Shown here: one piece after another, positions 18,157-26,878 of the stretch
Position numbering within the stretch: the stretch's first letter is position 1
Layout: each line of letters opens with the position of its first letter
Assembly: GCA_028281005.1 (NCBI GenBank)
Contig: JANQKS010000026.1
Span: forward strand, 69,300-109,428
DNA: 40,129 nt
Direction of reading: 5' to 3'
Source: Pseudomonadales bacterium
GTDB taxonomy: Bacteria > Pseudomonadota > Gammaproteobacteria > Pseudomonadales > Azotimanducaceae
Program-made: the position numbers and the translations under genes
Notes under the pieces: model-generated
Database searches by the model: none
The model's input: the letters and a program-made list of their open reading frames with translations, nothing else
What the model was told of the DNA's origin: nothing

Positions 18157-18888
18157 GTGTATTGGTTGCGTGAATACTCCCTACCTTTGCTGCTGGCGTT
18201 GCTGTTGCATGTGGCTGCCGCGGCGGCGCTCTACTCTGGCTGGTCGCCGGAAAAGTCTGTCAGTGATGTCATTAAACCGCGCGCGGTGATGGCAGATTTA
18301 CTAGTGCTGCAACCCCAAGCCAAACCTGCCCCAAAACCCGTGCAAAAGGCACCGCCTCCGGCCCCTCAGCCGAAGCCGGCAGAACCGGCCAAACCCAAGG
18401 TTGACCCCGCCGAAGCTGCACGCAAACGTGCGGAAGAAGCAGGCCAACGCGCCGCCGAAAAAGCCGCTGCCGAAAAGGCGGCAGAAGAAGCCGCACGTGC
18501 CGAACGCCTGCGCCGTTTAAGTGAACTGGCACAGACCTCCTTAGACCAAGCCATCGCCGATGAAACCGCAGACCTACAAGCCGGCACCGCCGAAATGGTG
18601 GCGCAATCGTATCGTCTCGGTATCTACGAACTTGTGCGCCAGAACTGGTCACGCCCGCCCAGCGCGCGCAACGGCATGTCCGCCAGATTGTTGGTGGAAC
18701 TCATCCCCACCGGCGAGGTCGTAGGCGTAAGTATCGAAGATTCGTCCGGCAACGCCGCGTTCGATCGCTCCGCCGAGCAAGCGGTGCGCCGCGCCCGGCG
18801 TTTTGAAGTACCCCAGGAGAACGCCATCTTCGAAGCGCACTTCCGCCGCTTTTACTTCCTGTTCCAGCCTGAAGATTTGTTGAGATGA
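18157..18888 (+). CDS. tolA: Tol-Pal system protein TolA (short form)
   Basis: A 243-residue protein, shorter than the 421-residue E. coli TolA. It has a short cytoplasmic end, one membrane helix (about residues 8-28), a proline-rich stretch (PAPKPVQKAPPPAPQPKP), then a Lys/Glu/Ala-rich helical domain II to about residue 145 and a C-terminal TonB-like domain III (SARLLVELIPTGEVVGVSIED, later FDRSAEQAVRRARRFEVP). TolA connects the TolQR motor to TolB and Pal across the periplasm. The short helical domain should reach less far than in E. coli. The start is GTG at 18157. A 117-bp inverted-repeat element follows between tolA and tolB. Confidence 0.93.
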   Translation: MYWLREYSLPLLLALLLHVAAAAALYSGWSPEKSVSDVIKPRAVMADLLVLQPQAKPAPKPVQKAPPPAPQPKPAEPAKPKVDPAEAARKRAEEAGQRAAEKAAAEKAAEEAARAERLRRLSELAQTSLDQAIADETADLQAGTAEMVAQSYRLGIYELVRQNWSRPPSARNGMSARLLVELIPTGEVVGVSIEDSSGNAAFDRSAEQAVRRARRFEVPQENAIFEAHFRRFYFLFQPEDLLR

Positions 18889-18932
18889 TCTTCTCTGGAA
18901 TATTGATGCACCAGACGCTGGGGATCAAGCGA

Positions 18933-19049
18933 GATCAGCGGAGAACCCAAATGGCTTTTCAGGAGGCTCTGCGACAGGACGTCGCAGCGCCAGCGTACAC
19001 GGATGTATTCACAGCGGTCCTGAAAAGCCGTTTGGGTTCGCAGCTGATC
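18933..19049. repeat. Inverted-repeat (MITE-like) element between tolA and tolB
   Basis: The arms at 18933-18964 and 19018-19049 are 32 bp each and are inverted copies with three mismatches; the core AACCCAAA-GGCTTTTCAGGA is identical apart from one base. The 53-bp centre contains a smaller perfect hairpin (CTGCGAC at 18969, GTCGCAG at 18981). An open frame of 67 codons across it (18885-19088) is an effect of the repeat rather than a gene in my reading. The element would form a large stem in the tol transcript. Confidence 0.85.
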
Positions 19050-19112
19050 GAATCGATCGTCACTCGACGAGCGCGTGGGTGTAAATAGATGAACTTAGTT
19101 AGGAAAGAATGG

Positions 19113-20426
19113 ATGCCAAATAAAGTAGTACCGTCGATGTTCTTGTTAAGCTTGCTGCTGCTGTGCAACGCAAACGCCACCGCCAGCTCCCTAGACACCA
19201 TCATCATCGACAGCGGCGTCGACTCCCCCATTCGTATCGCGGTGGTCCCTTTCAAGACCGACCCAAGCCTGCTCAGCGAACCCAATATGGCGGACATCAT
19301 CGGTTTTGATCTCGCCCGCAGTGGCCAGTTTGACCCATTGGCTTCGGAAAACATGTTGTCGTACCCGAGTACCCGTCAGGCAGTGTTTTTCCGCGATTGG
19401 CGTATTCTAAAAGCCGGCTACCTGGTGATCGGTAACGCGCGCCTAAGTGCGGACGGCTCTATCGCGGTGAACTTTGAACTCTACGATGTGCTCGGCGAAC
19501 GTTTGATGTTGAGCCGTCGTTATAGTGTGCCCCGCGAGCAGTGGCGTGATGTGGCGCACCGCATTTCCGATGCGGTGTACGAAGAGATTACAGGTGTACG
19601 CGGCGCATTCTCCACCAAGATCCTCTACGTGCTGGCGCAAAATTCGGGTACGCCCCGCGCCGTGTATCGCCTTGAAGTGGCAGATTCCGACGGCGAACGT
19701 TCGCGCACCTTACTCAGCTCACGCGAACCCATTCTATCTGCTAACTGGTCCCCGGATGGCAAGCGCGTGGTTTATGTTACCTTTGAAACAGGCAAACCCA
19801 CCATCGTGTTGCAGGATGTGGATGGGCCTTATCGCGAGCGTTTAACCAATTTCCGCGGCCTAAACTCTTCGCCGGTGTTTTCACCCGACGGTAAACAGCT
19901 GGCCATGGTGTTATCCAAAGACGGGGATCCGGAGATTTTTATCATGGATTTGGCGACCCGCAGTCTGCGGCAAATCACCCGTCATCACGCCATCGATACA
20001 GAGCCAAGTTGGTCACCGGATGGCAAAAGCATCATCTTCACTTCCGACCGTGGTGGTCGCCCGCAAATCTACCAACTGGAACTGGCCACCAATTTTTTAG
20101 AGAGACTTACGTTTCGGGGTGACTATAATGCACGCGCCCGCCTGCTGCCGGATGGCAAGCATCTTGTGTTTGTGCACCGGACAAATGGTGTATTCCATAT
20201 TGCATGGCAGGACTTAGAACGCGACAATTTACAGGTTTTGACGCAGACGGCGTTGGATGAATCCCCGTCGCTTGCGCCAAACGGCACCATGTTGATATAC
20301 GCTACCCAAGATCGGGGTAGAGGTATACTGGCAGTGGTATCGATCGACGGCAGTGTGAAGTACCGGCTACCGTCGTCGTCGGGGGATGTAAGGGAGCCGG
20401 CTTGGTCTCCGTTTTTGGGTGATTGA
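19113..20426 (+). CDS. tolB: Tol-Pal system beta-propeller protein TolB
   Basis: A periplasmic protein of 437 residues from this start. A signal peptide precedes [22 protein letters not shown], the N-terminal domain that contacts TolA, and the C-terminal six-bladed propeller shows repeated blade phrases: [44 protein letters not shown]. TolB releases Pal from peptidoglycan on contact with TolA. Two starts are possible: ATG at 19089 (weak upstream sequence) or ATG at 19113, which has AGGAAAG five bases before it and gives a neater signal peptide; I prefer the second. The inverted-repeat element lies just upstream. Confidence 0.95.
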   Translation: MPNKVVPSMFLLSLLLLCNANATASSLDTIIIDSGVDSPIRIAVVPFKTDPSLLSEPNMADIIGFDLARSGQFDPLASENMLSYPSTRQAVFFRDWRILKAGYLVIGNARLSADGSIAVNFELYDVLGERLMLSRRYSVPREQWRDVAHRISDAVYEEITGVRGAFSTKILYVLAQNSGTPRAVYRLEVADSDGERSRTLLSSREPILSANWSPDGKRVVYVTFETGKPTIVLQDVDGPYRERLTNFRGLNSSPVFSPDGKQLAMVLSKDGDPEIFIMDLATRSLRQITRHHAIDTEPSWSPDGKSIIFTSDRGGRPQIYQLELATNFLERLTFRGDYNARARLLPDGKHLVFVHRTNGVFHIAWQDLERDNLQVLTQTALDESPSLAPNGTMLIYATQDRGRGILAVVSIDGSVKYRLPSSSGDVREPAWSPFLGD

Positions 20427-20498
20427 GCAACAAAAAAGATCACTAAAAGATCTAGAACGTAGAAACGTAAAGTAGAGATCTGATTTATAGATCGTAAA

Positions 20499-20527
20499 TT
20501 GCAAGGGCGTTGAGTCCTTGAATATAG
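20499..20527 (+). promoter_or_regulatory. Possible pal promoter
   Basis: TTGCAA (20499-20504) and ATATAG (20522-20527) are separated by 17 bp in the AT-rich 129-bp gap between tolB and pal. The match to sigma-70 consensus is partial. A separate pal promoter is common in other gammaproteobacteria, which supports it modestly. Confidence 0.3.
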
Positions 20528-20555
20528 CTGCACAAAGCAACCTAAGGAGAAATTG

Positions 20556-21095
20556 ATGCAGATGCAAAAGTCCCGTTTCATTAGCCTGATGAGCCTGCTG
20601 CTGGCTGCCTTTGTATTGGCCGGCTGCGCGAGCACATCAACTGAGCCGGTACCTGAGCCTGAGCCCGTCGAACAGCCTGCCCCGGTAGAAGCACCTACCC
20701 CTGAGCCGGAGCCGGTGTTATCTGATTTTGACAGCAGCGGCAATGCCATTGACGCCAATGGCCGCCCCCTGTCGCGCACTTTTTACTTTGACTACGACAA
20801 ATCTGTGTTGAAGCCTGCGGATCTTGGTGCGTTGGAAATGCACGCACAGATATTGCGTCGTAACCCGGATCGCAGTGTCGTTCTGGAAGGGCATTGTGAC
20901 GAGCGTGGCACACGTGAATACAACCTTGCCTTGGGTGAACGTCGTGCGGATGCCGTGCGTACCTTCTTGCTGTCCGCGGGCGTGCCGGGCCGTCAGATCG
21001 AAACGGTCAGCTACGGTGAAGAGCAGCCCGCCGACCCAGGTCACAACGAATCGGCATGGGAACGTAACCGTCGCGCGGTCATGGTATACCGCTAG
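20556..21095 (+). CDS. pal: Peptidoglycan-associated lipoprotein Pal
   Basis: A 179-residue outer-membrane lipoprotein. The signal sequence ends VLAGC with the lipidated Cys24, followed by a Pro/Glu-rich spacer (about residues 28-56) and an OmpA-type domain (FDYDKSVLKPADL, then VLEGHCDERGTREYNLALGERRA) that binds diaminopimelate of peptidoglycan through the conserved Asp and Arg. It is the anchor of the Tol-Pal machine. I chose the ATG at 20556 because AAGGAGA lies five bases upstream; a TTG one codon earlier is also in frame. Confidence 0.97.
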   Translation: MQMQKSRFISLMSLLLAAFVLAGCASTSTEPVPEPEPVEQPAPVEAPTPEPEPVLSDFDSSGNAIDANGRPLSRTFYFDYDKSVLKPADLGALEMHAQILRRNPDRSVVLEGHCDERGTREYNLALGERRADAVRTFLLSAGVPGRQIETVSYGEEQPADPGHNESAWERNRRAVMVYR

Positions 21096-21101
21096 CGCAG
21101 C

Positions 21102-22031
21102 GTGCGGGTTGTGAAGAAGCAACAACACTCTCCGAAAGGTGCTTTGTTAACCTGCGCGGCTCTTGCCGCGCAGTTTTATTGTGTGGCAGCAATTGCGGCA
21201 GTACCGGTGGAGGAATCTGTAGAAGATTCCAGCCGCGATGCGGTGACTCGCCCGGCCGCGCAACAAGCACCTCAACCAGTGCGTCCACGGCCGAATGAGC
21301 AAGCGCGGAGCCTGGATATCCCGCCCACCATAGAACCGACGGTAAACACTGACTTCCAGTCAGCAGCCCCGCAACCGGCACAACCGCGTCCGAGCACACC
21401 GGTGCAGCCGGTCACCAGCGGGCAAGGTCAGCTGTCTGAGTTGTTTTATCAATTGCAGGTGCTGCAGCAAGAGATACAAGACTTGCGCGGACAAGTGGAA
21501 GAACAGACGTACTTGGTAAACCGCCTGCAGCGGGATCAAAAAGAGCAGTATCTGGATCTTGATCGTCGTGTGGTGGCGTTGTCCGAAAATCAGCCTGCGC
21601 CAGGACCCAGCTCAACAACGCCGACCGCGCCAGTGGGTGGCTTGACGACGGGTAACTTAACCGAACGTGAAGCCTATACCCAAGCGTTTGACGCCATGCG
21701 CGCGCGGGATTTTGATGCGTCCATGGTAGGTTTTCAGCAGCTCATCGAATCTTATCCTAACGGGCAGTTTACGCCGAATGCTTATTATTGGATCGGCGAG
21801 CTGTATCTGGTGGCAAAGACCGACGCGGAACTTGCGCGTCAATCGTTTATGCAAGTTGTGAACCTCTATCCGGATCATCAAAAGGCGCCGGATGCGCTCT
21901 ACAAGCTGGGTGTGGTGTATCACACCTTGGGGGATGTGGACGCAGCACGCACTTATTTGCAAAGGGTACAACAGGAGCACCCGGCCAGCTCTGCTGCGGG
22001 GCTTGCGGCTAAATATCTCGCGGAACTGTAG
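21102..22031 (+). CDS. cpoB: Cell division coordinator CpoB (YbgF)
   Basis: A 309-residue periplasmic protein. The signal peptide (to about residue 29) is followed by a long disordered Pro/Gln-rich region, a coiled coil (LSELFYQLQVLQQEIQDLRG onward, about residues 107-165), and C-terminal TPR repeats: AYTQAFDAMRARDFDASMVG, ANAYYWIGELY-like and ALYKLGVVYHTLGDVDAARTY. CpoB links Tol-Pal with PBP1B in septal peptidoglycan synthesis. The start is a GTG at 21102 or 21111; both are close to the pal stop. The disordered linker between signal and coiled coil is longer than in E. coli. Confidence 0.93.
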   Translation: MRVVKKQQHSPKGALLTCAALAAQFYCVAAIAAVPVEESVEDSSRDAVTRPAAQQAPQPVRPRPNEQARSLDIPPTIEPTVNTDFQSAAPQPAQPRPSTPVQPVTSGQGQLSELFYQLQVLQQEIQDLRGQVEEQTYLVNRLQRDQKEQYLDLDRRVVALSENQPAPGPSSTTPTAPVGGLTTGNLTEREAYTQAFDAMRARDFDASMVGFQQLIESYPNGQFTPNAYYWIGELYLVAKTDAELARQSFMQVVNLYPDHQKAPDALYKLGVVYHTLGDVDAARTYLQRVQQEHPASSAAGLAAKYLAEL

Positions 22032-22046
22032 CCCGTAACCGCAGCC

Positions 22047-22712
22047 GTGACCACCGCGACGGCGTCTAACGCCACTCTCCGAATTACCGAGATATTCCTG
22101 TCCCTACAGGGGGAGGCCAACACCATCGGCTTGCCGACGGTGTTTGTGCGGCTGACCGGCTGTCCGCTGCGTTGTGGCTATTGTGACAGTGAGTACGCTT
22201 TCTCCGGCGGCCAGCAAATGCGCATGCCTGAGATTGTGGATGCAGTGCGTAGCCATCAGGTGCCCCGGGTGACGGTGACCGGCGGCGAACCCTTGGCACA
22301 GCCAGATGTACATGATCTGATGGTGCAGCTGTGTGATGCGGGCATGAGTGTATCGTTGGAGACCAGCGGTGCATTGGATGTGGCACAGGTGGATCCCCGG
22401 GTGGTTAAAGTCCTCGATCTAAAAACCCCCGGTTCCGGGGAAGTGCATCGTAACCTGTGGTCGAATATCACAGCCCTAAATCCCCAGGATCAAATTAAGT
22501 TTGTGCTCTGCGACCGGCAAGATTATGACTGGGCCAAACTCAAGTGCGACGAGCTGCAGTTGTATAACAAAGTTGCCGACGTCTTGATGTCGCCCAGTTA
22601 CGGCCAATTGAACCCCACCGAATTGGCCAATTGGGTGGTGCAAGACCGCCTGCCGGTGCGCATGCAGGTACAGTTGCACAAGCTTCTGTGGGGAGATGAG
22701 CCGGGAAGATGA
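22047..22712 (+). CDS. queE: 7-carboxy-7-deazaguanine synthase QueE
   Basis: A 221-residue radical-SAM enzyme, converting 6-carboxy-tetrahydropterin to 7-carboxy-7-deazaguanine on the way to preQ0 and queuosine. The cluster motif CPLRCGYCD has Cys39, Cys43 and Cys46, preceded by [26 protein letters not shown], and the SAM-binding phrase VTVTGGEPL follows. The start is GTG at 22047, 15 bp after cpoB, and the stop overlaps the queC start by 4 bp (ATGA), so the two queuosine genes are coupled. queE and queC downstream of the tol genes is a known gammaproteobacterial arrangement. Confidence 0.95.
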   Translation: MTTATASNATLRITEIFLSLQGEANTIGLPTVFVRLTGCPLRCGYCDSEYAFSGGQQMRMPEIVDAVRSHQVPRVTVTGGEPLAQPDVHDLMVQLCDAGMSVSLETSGALDVAQVDPRVVKVLDLKTPGSGEVHRNLWSNITALNPQDQIKFVLCDRQDYDWAKLKCDELQLYNKVADVLMSPSYGQLNPTELANWVVQDRLPVRMQVQLHKLLWGDEPGR

Positions 22713-23383
22713 ACCAAGCCAACCCAAAAGCGGTGGTGCTGGTCTCCGGCGGCCTCGATTCGGCCACTGTGTTAGCCATGGCGCAAGCCCAAGGTTTTGA
22801 CTGTTTCGCGTTATCGCTTAACTACAATCAGCGCTCAACGTCGGAACTCGACGCAGCCAGGTTGGTGGCCGCCACTGCAGTACAACACCAAGTGTTGGAC
22901 ATCGACTTGTCTAAGTTTGGCGGCTCCGCCTTGACGGACACCACCATTGCGGTGCCCGAAGATGAGCCGGGTGGCATCCCTATCACCTACGTACCGGCGC
23001 GTAACACGGTGTTCTTGTCACTGGCTCTGGCGTGGGCGGAAGTGCTGGGTGCGCTGGATGTATTTATCGGGGTCAATGCGGTGGATTACTCCGGCTATCC
23101 GGATTGCCGGCCGGAATTTATAAACGCCTACACCGAGATGGCCAATTTGGCCACCAAGGCGGGAGTGGAGGGGCAAAAACTCACCGTGCATACCCCACTG
23201 ATTGATCTCACCAAGGCGGAGATTATCAAACAAGGGTCGGCACTCGGCGTGGATTACAGCCAAACGGTCTCCTGTTACCAGGCTGACGACCAGGGCCGCG
23301 CCTGTGGTAAGTGCGATAGCTGCCGTATCCGGCGCCAAGGTTTTCTGGACGCTGGCGTGGCCGACCCAACCCGTTATGTCTAA
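22709..23383 (+). CDS. queC: 7-cyano-7-deazaguanine synthase QueC
   Basis: A 224-residue ATP-dependent enzyme that turns 7-carboxy-7-deazaguanine into preQ0, using ammonia. The PP-loop is [11 protein letters not shown] (Ser13 to Ser18), the active-site region [20 protein letters not shown] follows, and the C-terminal zinc site has Cys189, Cys199, Cys202 and Cys205. It overlaps queE by 4 bp. The product feeds tRNA queuosine at G34 of tRNAs with GUN anticodons. No transport gene or queF is nearby. Confidence 0.96.
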   Translation: MNQANPKAVVLVSGGLDSATVLAMAQAQGFDCFALSLNYNQRSTSELDAARLVAATAVQHQVLDIDLSKFGGSALTDTTIAVPEDEPGGIPITYVPARNTVFLSLALAWAEVLGALDVFIGVNAVDYSGYPDCRPEFINAYTEMANLATKAGVEGQKLTVHTPLIDLTKAEIIKQGSALGVDYSQTVSCYQADDQGRACGKCDSCRIRRQGFLDAGVADPTRYV

Positions 23384-23407
23384 GGCCAGCAAGTAAGGCA
23401 GCCCAAC

Positions 23408-24169
23408 TTGAACATACTCCTCACCAACGATGACAGCCACGATTCGCCGCTGTTCCTGATCGCCATCGAACTGTTGCAAGCTTATGGCGACTTAACCATC
23501 GTGGTACCTGCTGAAGAACAGAGTTGGCAGGGTAAATCCATGACCCGCTACGGGCCGTTGTATGTGGATAAGATTGATTTGCACGGCACGCCGGCATTTT
23601 CCGTGACCGGCACACCGGCGGACTGCGTTAATCTGGGTCTGTACAACCTGATGCCACATAAGCCTGACATCGTGGTGTCCGGTGTGAATCTTGGTTTCAA
23701 CACCGGATTAGGTTTTCTGCTGGCGTCCGGCACCGTGGGCGCTTGTTTTGAAGCGAATATTGCCGGTTTGCCCGGGCTTGCCCTGTCTCAGGAAATCAGT
23801 TTCGAAGACCATCGGGAATGGGATCAGCATCGTCGATTCAGCGATGCGGCGGTGGATGAGATGCGTGACATTCTTACCCAGGCGTTACCACCGATCTGGG
23901 AAGAATTGGTGGTGCAGCAAGACCCGCATCAAACCACCTGGAGCGTCAATCTGCCGCGCCATCTCAAACAATCCAAGGTTGTGCACACCCGCCTAGGACA
24001 CACCTACTACAAACAAGCTTTCCAACAGAAAGGTGACCAATACCACCATCAGCTGTCCCGCTTCGACATGGACCAGGCAGAAGACACCGATTTTATGGTG
24101 GTGCGTGAGGGGTTAATCAGTGCGGCGCACATCGATCTATCGGTGTTAGGACAAAAACTTCAGCGTTAG
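23408..24169 (+). CDS. SurE-like 5'/3'-nucleotidase
   Basis: A 253-residue protein of the SurE fold. MNILLTNDDS holds the metal-binding Asp8 and Asp9, SWQGKSMT the metal-binding serine, TGTPADCVNLGLYNL the conserved Thr-Pro loop, and VVSGVNLGFNTG the conserved asparagine; ASGTVGACFEANIAGLPGLALS matches the family too. The metal-site residues are thus in place. It differs from the canonical E. coli SurE by NDDS instead of NDDG and by a divergent middle and C-terminal part, so it is probably a paralogous branch, not the usual surE next to pcm. The start is TTG at 23408, 24 bp after queC. The natural substrate is unknown. Confidence 0.85.
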   Translation: MNILLTNDDSHDSPLFLIAIELLQAYGDLTIVVPAEEQSWQGKSMTRYGPLYVDKIDLHGTPAFSVTGTPADCVNLGLYNLMPHKPDIVVSGVNLGFNTGLGFLLASGTVGACFEANIAGLPGLALSQEISFEDHREWDQHRRFSDAAVDEMRDILTQALPPIWEELVVQQDPHQTTWSVNLPRHLKQSKVVHTRLGHTYYKQAFQQKGDQYHHQLSRFDMDQAEDTDFMVVREGLISAAHIDLSVLGQKLQR

Positions 24170-24208
24170 TTCGGCTGCGCGCGGATGATGCTTCGGGAGC
24201 GTATCTAA

Positions 24209-24514
24209 CTAACGTCCGACTTCCTTGGATCTAATTGTCAAAATAGCGAACGAAAAGAAACCCCAAGTTGAAGTGATTGAAAGAAAGAACGCAATGTTCT
24301 GAGCAAAGATCAACTCGAATACTGCGAGCATTGGCAGCGCGGAATACATCATCAACGCAGCCCCCAAAATGCCCAGGAGTTGGGGCACAGTCCACCAGCC
24401 TGTATTGCCTTCGAAAGACGTTGCCATGAAGGACATACCGAGAAACAAACACAGCTTTGCTACCATCGCAGCACCGATGCCGCAGAAAAATGAGATGATT
24501 AATCGGGTCACCAT
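24209..24514 (-). CDS. Small hydrophobic membrane protein, function unknown
   Basis: A 101-residue frame with three or four hydrophobic segments: about residues 5-27, 42-60, 62-80 and 77-95. It ends with a short charged tail. I do not recognise a family. The coding potential is suggested by the consistent hydrophobic pattern and by a start ATG at the far end, but base composition here is more AT-rich than in the core genes, as in acquired material. An 8-bp inverted repeat (CGTTAGTT at 24164, AACTAACG at 24207) spans the surE stop and the end of this frame. Convergent with surE. Confidence 0.5.
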   Translation of the reverse strand: MVTRLIISFFCGIGAAMVAKLCLFLGMSFMATSFEGNTGWWTVPQLLGILGAALMMYSALPMLAVFELIFAQNIAFFLSITSTWGFFSFAILTIRSKEVGR

Positions 24515-24609
24515 GGATTGTAGATACCTGGTTGTGTGCTGGCTAGCGTACGGGATTTATTCACATCGTGGGTGCAAGAAAAGCGCAATAACCGCGCATA
24601 TTCTTATGG

Positions 24610-24638
24610 TTGTCTAACACCCACATAAAATGTAAAGT
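24610..24638 (+). promoter_or_regulatory. Possible tRNA-Lys promoter
   Basis: TTGTCT (24610-24615) and TAAAGT (24633-24638) are spaced by 17 bp. A GC-rich discriminator (TCGCGCC) follows, as is usual in stringently controlled stable-RNA promoters. The start point would lie about 18 bases before the tRNA. Confidence 0.4.
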
Positions 24639-24662
24639 TCGCGCCTCTTTTTTAGCAGCTTT

Positions 24663-24738
24663 GGGTCGTTAGCTCAGCTGGTAGAGCACCGGGCTTTTAA
24701 CCCGTTGGTCCTGGGTTCGAACCCCAGACGACCCACCA
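24663..24738 (+). tRNA. tRNA-Lys (anticodon TTT)
   Basis: A 76-base cloverleaf. The acceptor stem is GGGTCGT with ACGACCC, the D arm is GCTCAGCTGGTAGAGC, the anticodon loop is CTTTTAA with TTT at 24696-24698, and the T loop is GTTCGAA within a CTGGG/CCCAG stem. The CCA end is encoded. The anticodon stem CCGGG/CCCGT has a C27-T43 mismatch at its outer pair; many relatives have G-T here. Confidence 0.97.
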
Positions 24739-24827
24739 TGTCGCTTACGTTCTAGCGGTCACACAAGACCCAGCAGATTACTGGCTCTACCCACTCAACG
24801 GGGGATAGCTGGTATTCACTAAACGCC

Positions 24828-24965
24828 CTAAACACGATTGATGATGCCATCCCATCCACAGTGAGTTAACACTCTCAATCGATAATTCTCAAAATGCCTA
24901 AAGCCGTAAGCCCGTCTCGCCATCTTTTGATTCAGTGTCTTAAGCACCAAGTAACGACAGAGCAG
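24828..24965 (-). pseudogene. ISL3-type transposase C-terminal relic
   Basis: The minus strand reads KTLNQKMARRAYGFRHFENY followed by RLRVLTHCGW, which is the usual C-terminal signature of ISL3-family transposases (a KxxARGYRNFENYR-like phrase). Everything upstream of this is missing: at about 24945-24965 the similarity ends and, on the other strand, a DUF3187 relic begins. The rest of the transposase and any terminal repeats are gone. It is the only insertion-sequence trace I see in the window. Confidence 0.6.
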
Positions 24966-25280
24966 TTTCACGATCTGGTCGGCGTCAGCAACGATGAGCC
25001 GGACGGGCCGCGCAATTGTATGCCTGTGGTGCATCAGGCGGATGGCGTCGAGCCGGTGTTTGTCGACGGGGGAGATGGTGGGCTGGGTGACGTTCGTTTG
25101 GGTGCCGCGTACAGGCTATGGGAATCGGCGTCCTCCACCGACGTCATCAGCGTGCATGGTGGCGTGAAGTTGCCCACTCGCGATGCAGACGATCTCACCG
25201 GCAGTGAAGCCACAGACGTCTATGCTGCTGTTGCTTGGCCAGACTTTGGTTTGCAGCTAGAACGGCATTTGCGCCTCTAG
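24957..25280 (+). pseudogene. DUF3187 family protein fragment
   Basis: An open frame on the plus strand reads FHDLVGVSNDEPDGPR, then SGLGD-like GLGDVRLGAAYRLWES, then VHGGVKLPTRDADDLTGSEATDVYAA. This is the middle of DUF3187 proteins, which are predicted outer-membrane beta-barrels. The N-terminus is missing exactly where the ISL3 relic begins, and the frame ends after about 108 residues, shorter than the family (normally several hundred). The stop codon (25278-25280) overlaps the end of selO on the other strand. The family assignment is from motif memory. Confidence 0.55.
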
Positions 25281-26839
25281 GAGCTACACGACAACATCGA
25301 ACATCCCACCCGTGTGCGTGCCCATTCCGGACGGAGCGCGGCGTACTGTTCATATTCCGGCTGTTCATCGTACGGTCGGCGCAACACGTCAAGCAGTGTG
25401 TTTACCAACGCGTAATCGCCGGCTTCGGCATCGTCGATGGCAAGCTGGGCTAAGTAGTTGCGCAACACGTATTTTGGGTTTGCGGCGTTCATGGCGGCCG
25501 CACGCTGTTGCGGGTCGACGCCTTGGCTTTGCAGCGTTTGCCGGTACTGGCTCAACCAGCTTTGGGTATGCGTATTGAGGTCATCGTTGTATTGGTCGTC
25601 ACGGTAGTATGCGCCGCGTAAGCCAACATGTGGTTGTGTGTCTTCCAGGTTAATGTTGGCTAACAAACGGAAAAACACAGTCATGTCGGTTTCGGCGTGG
25701 GTGAGCAACGCAAACAGCTCGTCCAGCAGGGCTGCATCGTGATTTTTTAAACCCAGCTTGCTGGCCAGCATGTGCTCCCAACGGGTTTGGTAGACTTTGG
25801 CAAACGCGGACAACATCTCTTCCAACGGCTTGGGGTCACCCACCAACGGTAAAATGGCATTGGCCAACTGCATCAGATTCCATTGTCCGATGGCCGGCTG
25901 CTGCCCATAGCGGTAACGGCGGTTACCGGCATCGGTGGTATTTGGCGTCCAGTTAGGGTCAAAGTCTTCCAGCCAGCCGTACGGCCCGTAGTCGATGGTT
26001 TCGCCGAGAATGGACATGTTGTCCGTATTCATCACGCCGTGAACAAATCCCACGCGCATCCAATGCACAATCAGATCGGCGGTGCGTTCGCACACTTCGT
26101 TGAACCAACTTAGGTAAACCTCGCGATCCATCTCGTCTGAGCCGCATAAGTGCGGGAATTCGCGGCGGATAACAAAGTCCGTAAATTGTTTCAGCAGGGT
26201 TTCTTCGCCGCGTGCGGTCAACATTTGAAAGTGGCCGAAACGCACAAAGGATGAGCTCATACGGCAGACCACCGCGCCGGGTTCAGTCTCGGGGTTGCCG
26301 TCGTATAACATATCCCGCACCACACCTTCGCCGGTGGTGACCAAACTCAGCGCGCGGGTGGTGGGGACCCCGAGATGAAACATCGCTTCGCTGCACAAAA
26401 ACTCCCGCACCGAAGATCGCAACACAGCCAATCCGTCGGCGCTGCGTGAGTAAGGTGTGGGGCCGGCGCCTTTAAGCTGCAACATCCAGTGTTGGTCAGC
26501 CACCGCAACTTCGCCCAAATTGATGGCGCGCCCGTCCCCCAATTGGCCTGCCCAATTGCCAAACTGGTGACCGCCATAACAAGTGGCGTGGGGGTCCATA
26601 CCCGGCAACAACTGATTGCCACTCATGGCGCCGAGAAACGCCTCAGTTTCGCAATCGGCAGGGCTCAACCCCAGCAACGCGGCAGCTTCCGGTGAATAGG
26701 CCACCAACGACGGAGCGCTCACTTCAGCGGGCTGTACCCGGGAGTAGAGGGCCTGTGAAATCTGGCGGCGGTGATTGTCCTCTACCGGATCAGCCGGTAG
26801 TTGGGCGGTAAATTGGTTGTCGAATGTCAGTGTTTGCAT
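25277..26839 (-). CDS. selO: Protein adenylyltransferase SelO (YdiU)
   Basis: A 520-residue pseudokinase-fold enzyme that transfers AMP to proteins (AMPylation), with a role in redox stress in E. coli. Conserved phrases are [40 protein letters not shown] with [12 protein letters not shown], and [19 protein letters not shown], where the Asp and Asn bind metal. The C-terminus is SMLSCSS: Cys518 takes the place that is selenocysteine in animal and some bacterial SelO. It is slightly longer than the 478-residue E. coli protein. It is monocistronic, convergent with the DUF3187 relic. Confidence 0.95.
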   Translation of the reverse strand: MQTLTFDNQFTAQLPADPVEDNHRRQISQALYSRVQPAEVSAPSLVAYSPEAAALLGLSPADCETEAFLGAMSGNQLLPGMDPHATCYGGHQFGNWAGQLGDGRAINLGEVAVADQHWMLQLKGAGPTPYSRSADGLAVLRSSVREFLCSEAMFHLGVPTTRALSLVTTGEGVVRDMLYDGNPETEPGAVVCRMSSSFVRFGHFQMLTARGEETLLKQFTDFVIRREFPHLCGSDEMDREVYLSWFNEVCERTADLIVHWMRVGFVHGVMNTDNMSILGETIDYGPYGWLEDFDPNWTPNTTDAGNRRYRYGQQPAIGQWNLMQLANAILPLVGDPKPLEEMLSAFAKVYQTRWEHMLASKLGLKNHDAALLDELFALLTHAETDMTVFFRLLANINLEDTQPHVGLRGAYYRDDQYNDDLNTHTQSWLSQYRQTLQSQGVDPQQRAAAMNAANPKYVLRNYLAQLAIDDAEAGDYALVNTLLDVLRRPYDEQPEYEQYAALRPEWARTRVGCSMLSCSS

Positions 26840-26878
26840 AGCGCTAGATTAACTGAGACTCTTTAGGGGTGGAATACG

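Noticed and set aside
18885-19088. 67-codon open frame between tolA and tolB
   Set aside because: It lies across the inverted-repeat element, has no Shine-Dalgarno at its start and its sequence follows from the repeat, so it is most likely not a gene.
24164-24214. 8-bp inverted repeat as a bidirectional terminator after surE
   Set aside because: The loop is 35 bases long and no T-run follows on either strand.
24894-24956. First 21 codons of the plus-strand frame upstream of the DUF3187 match
   Set aside because: They are antisense to the ISL3 relic and do not resemble DUF3187, so they are not counted as part of that gene.
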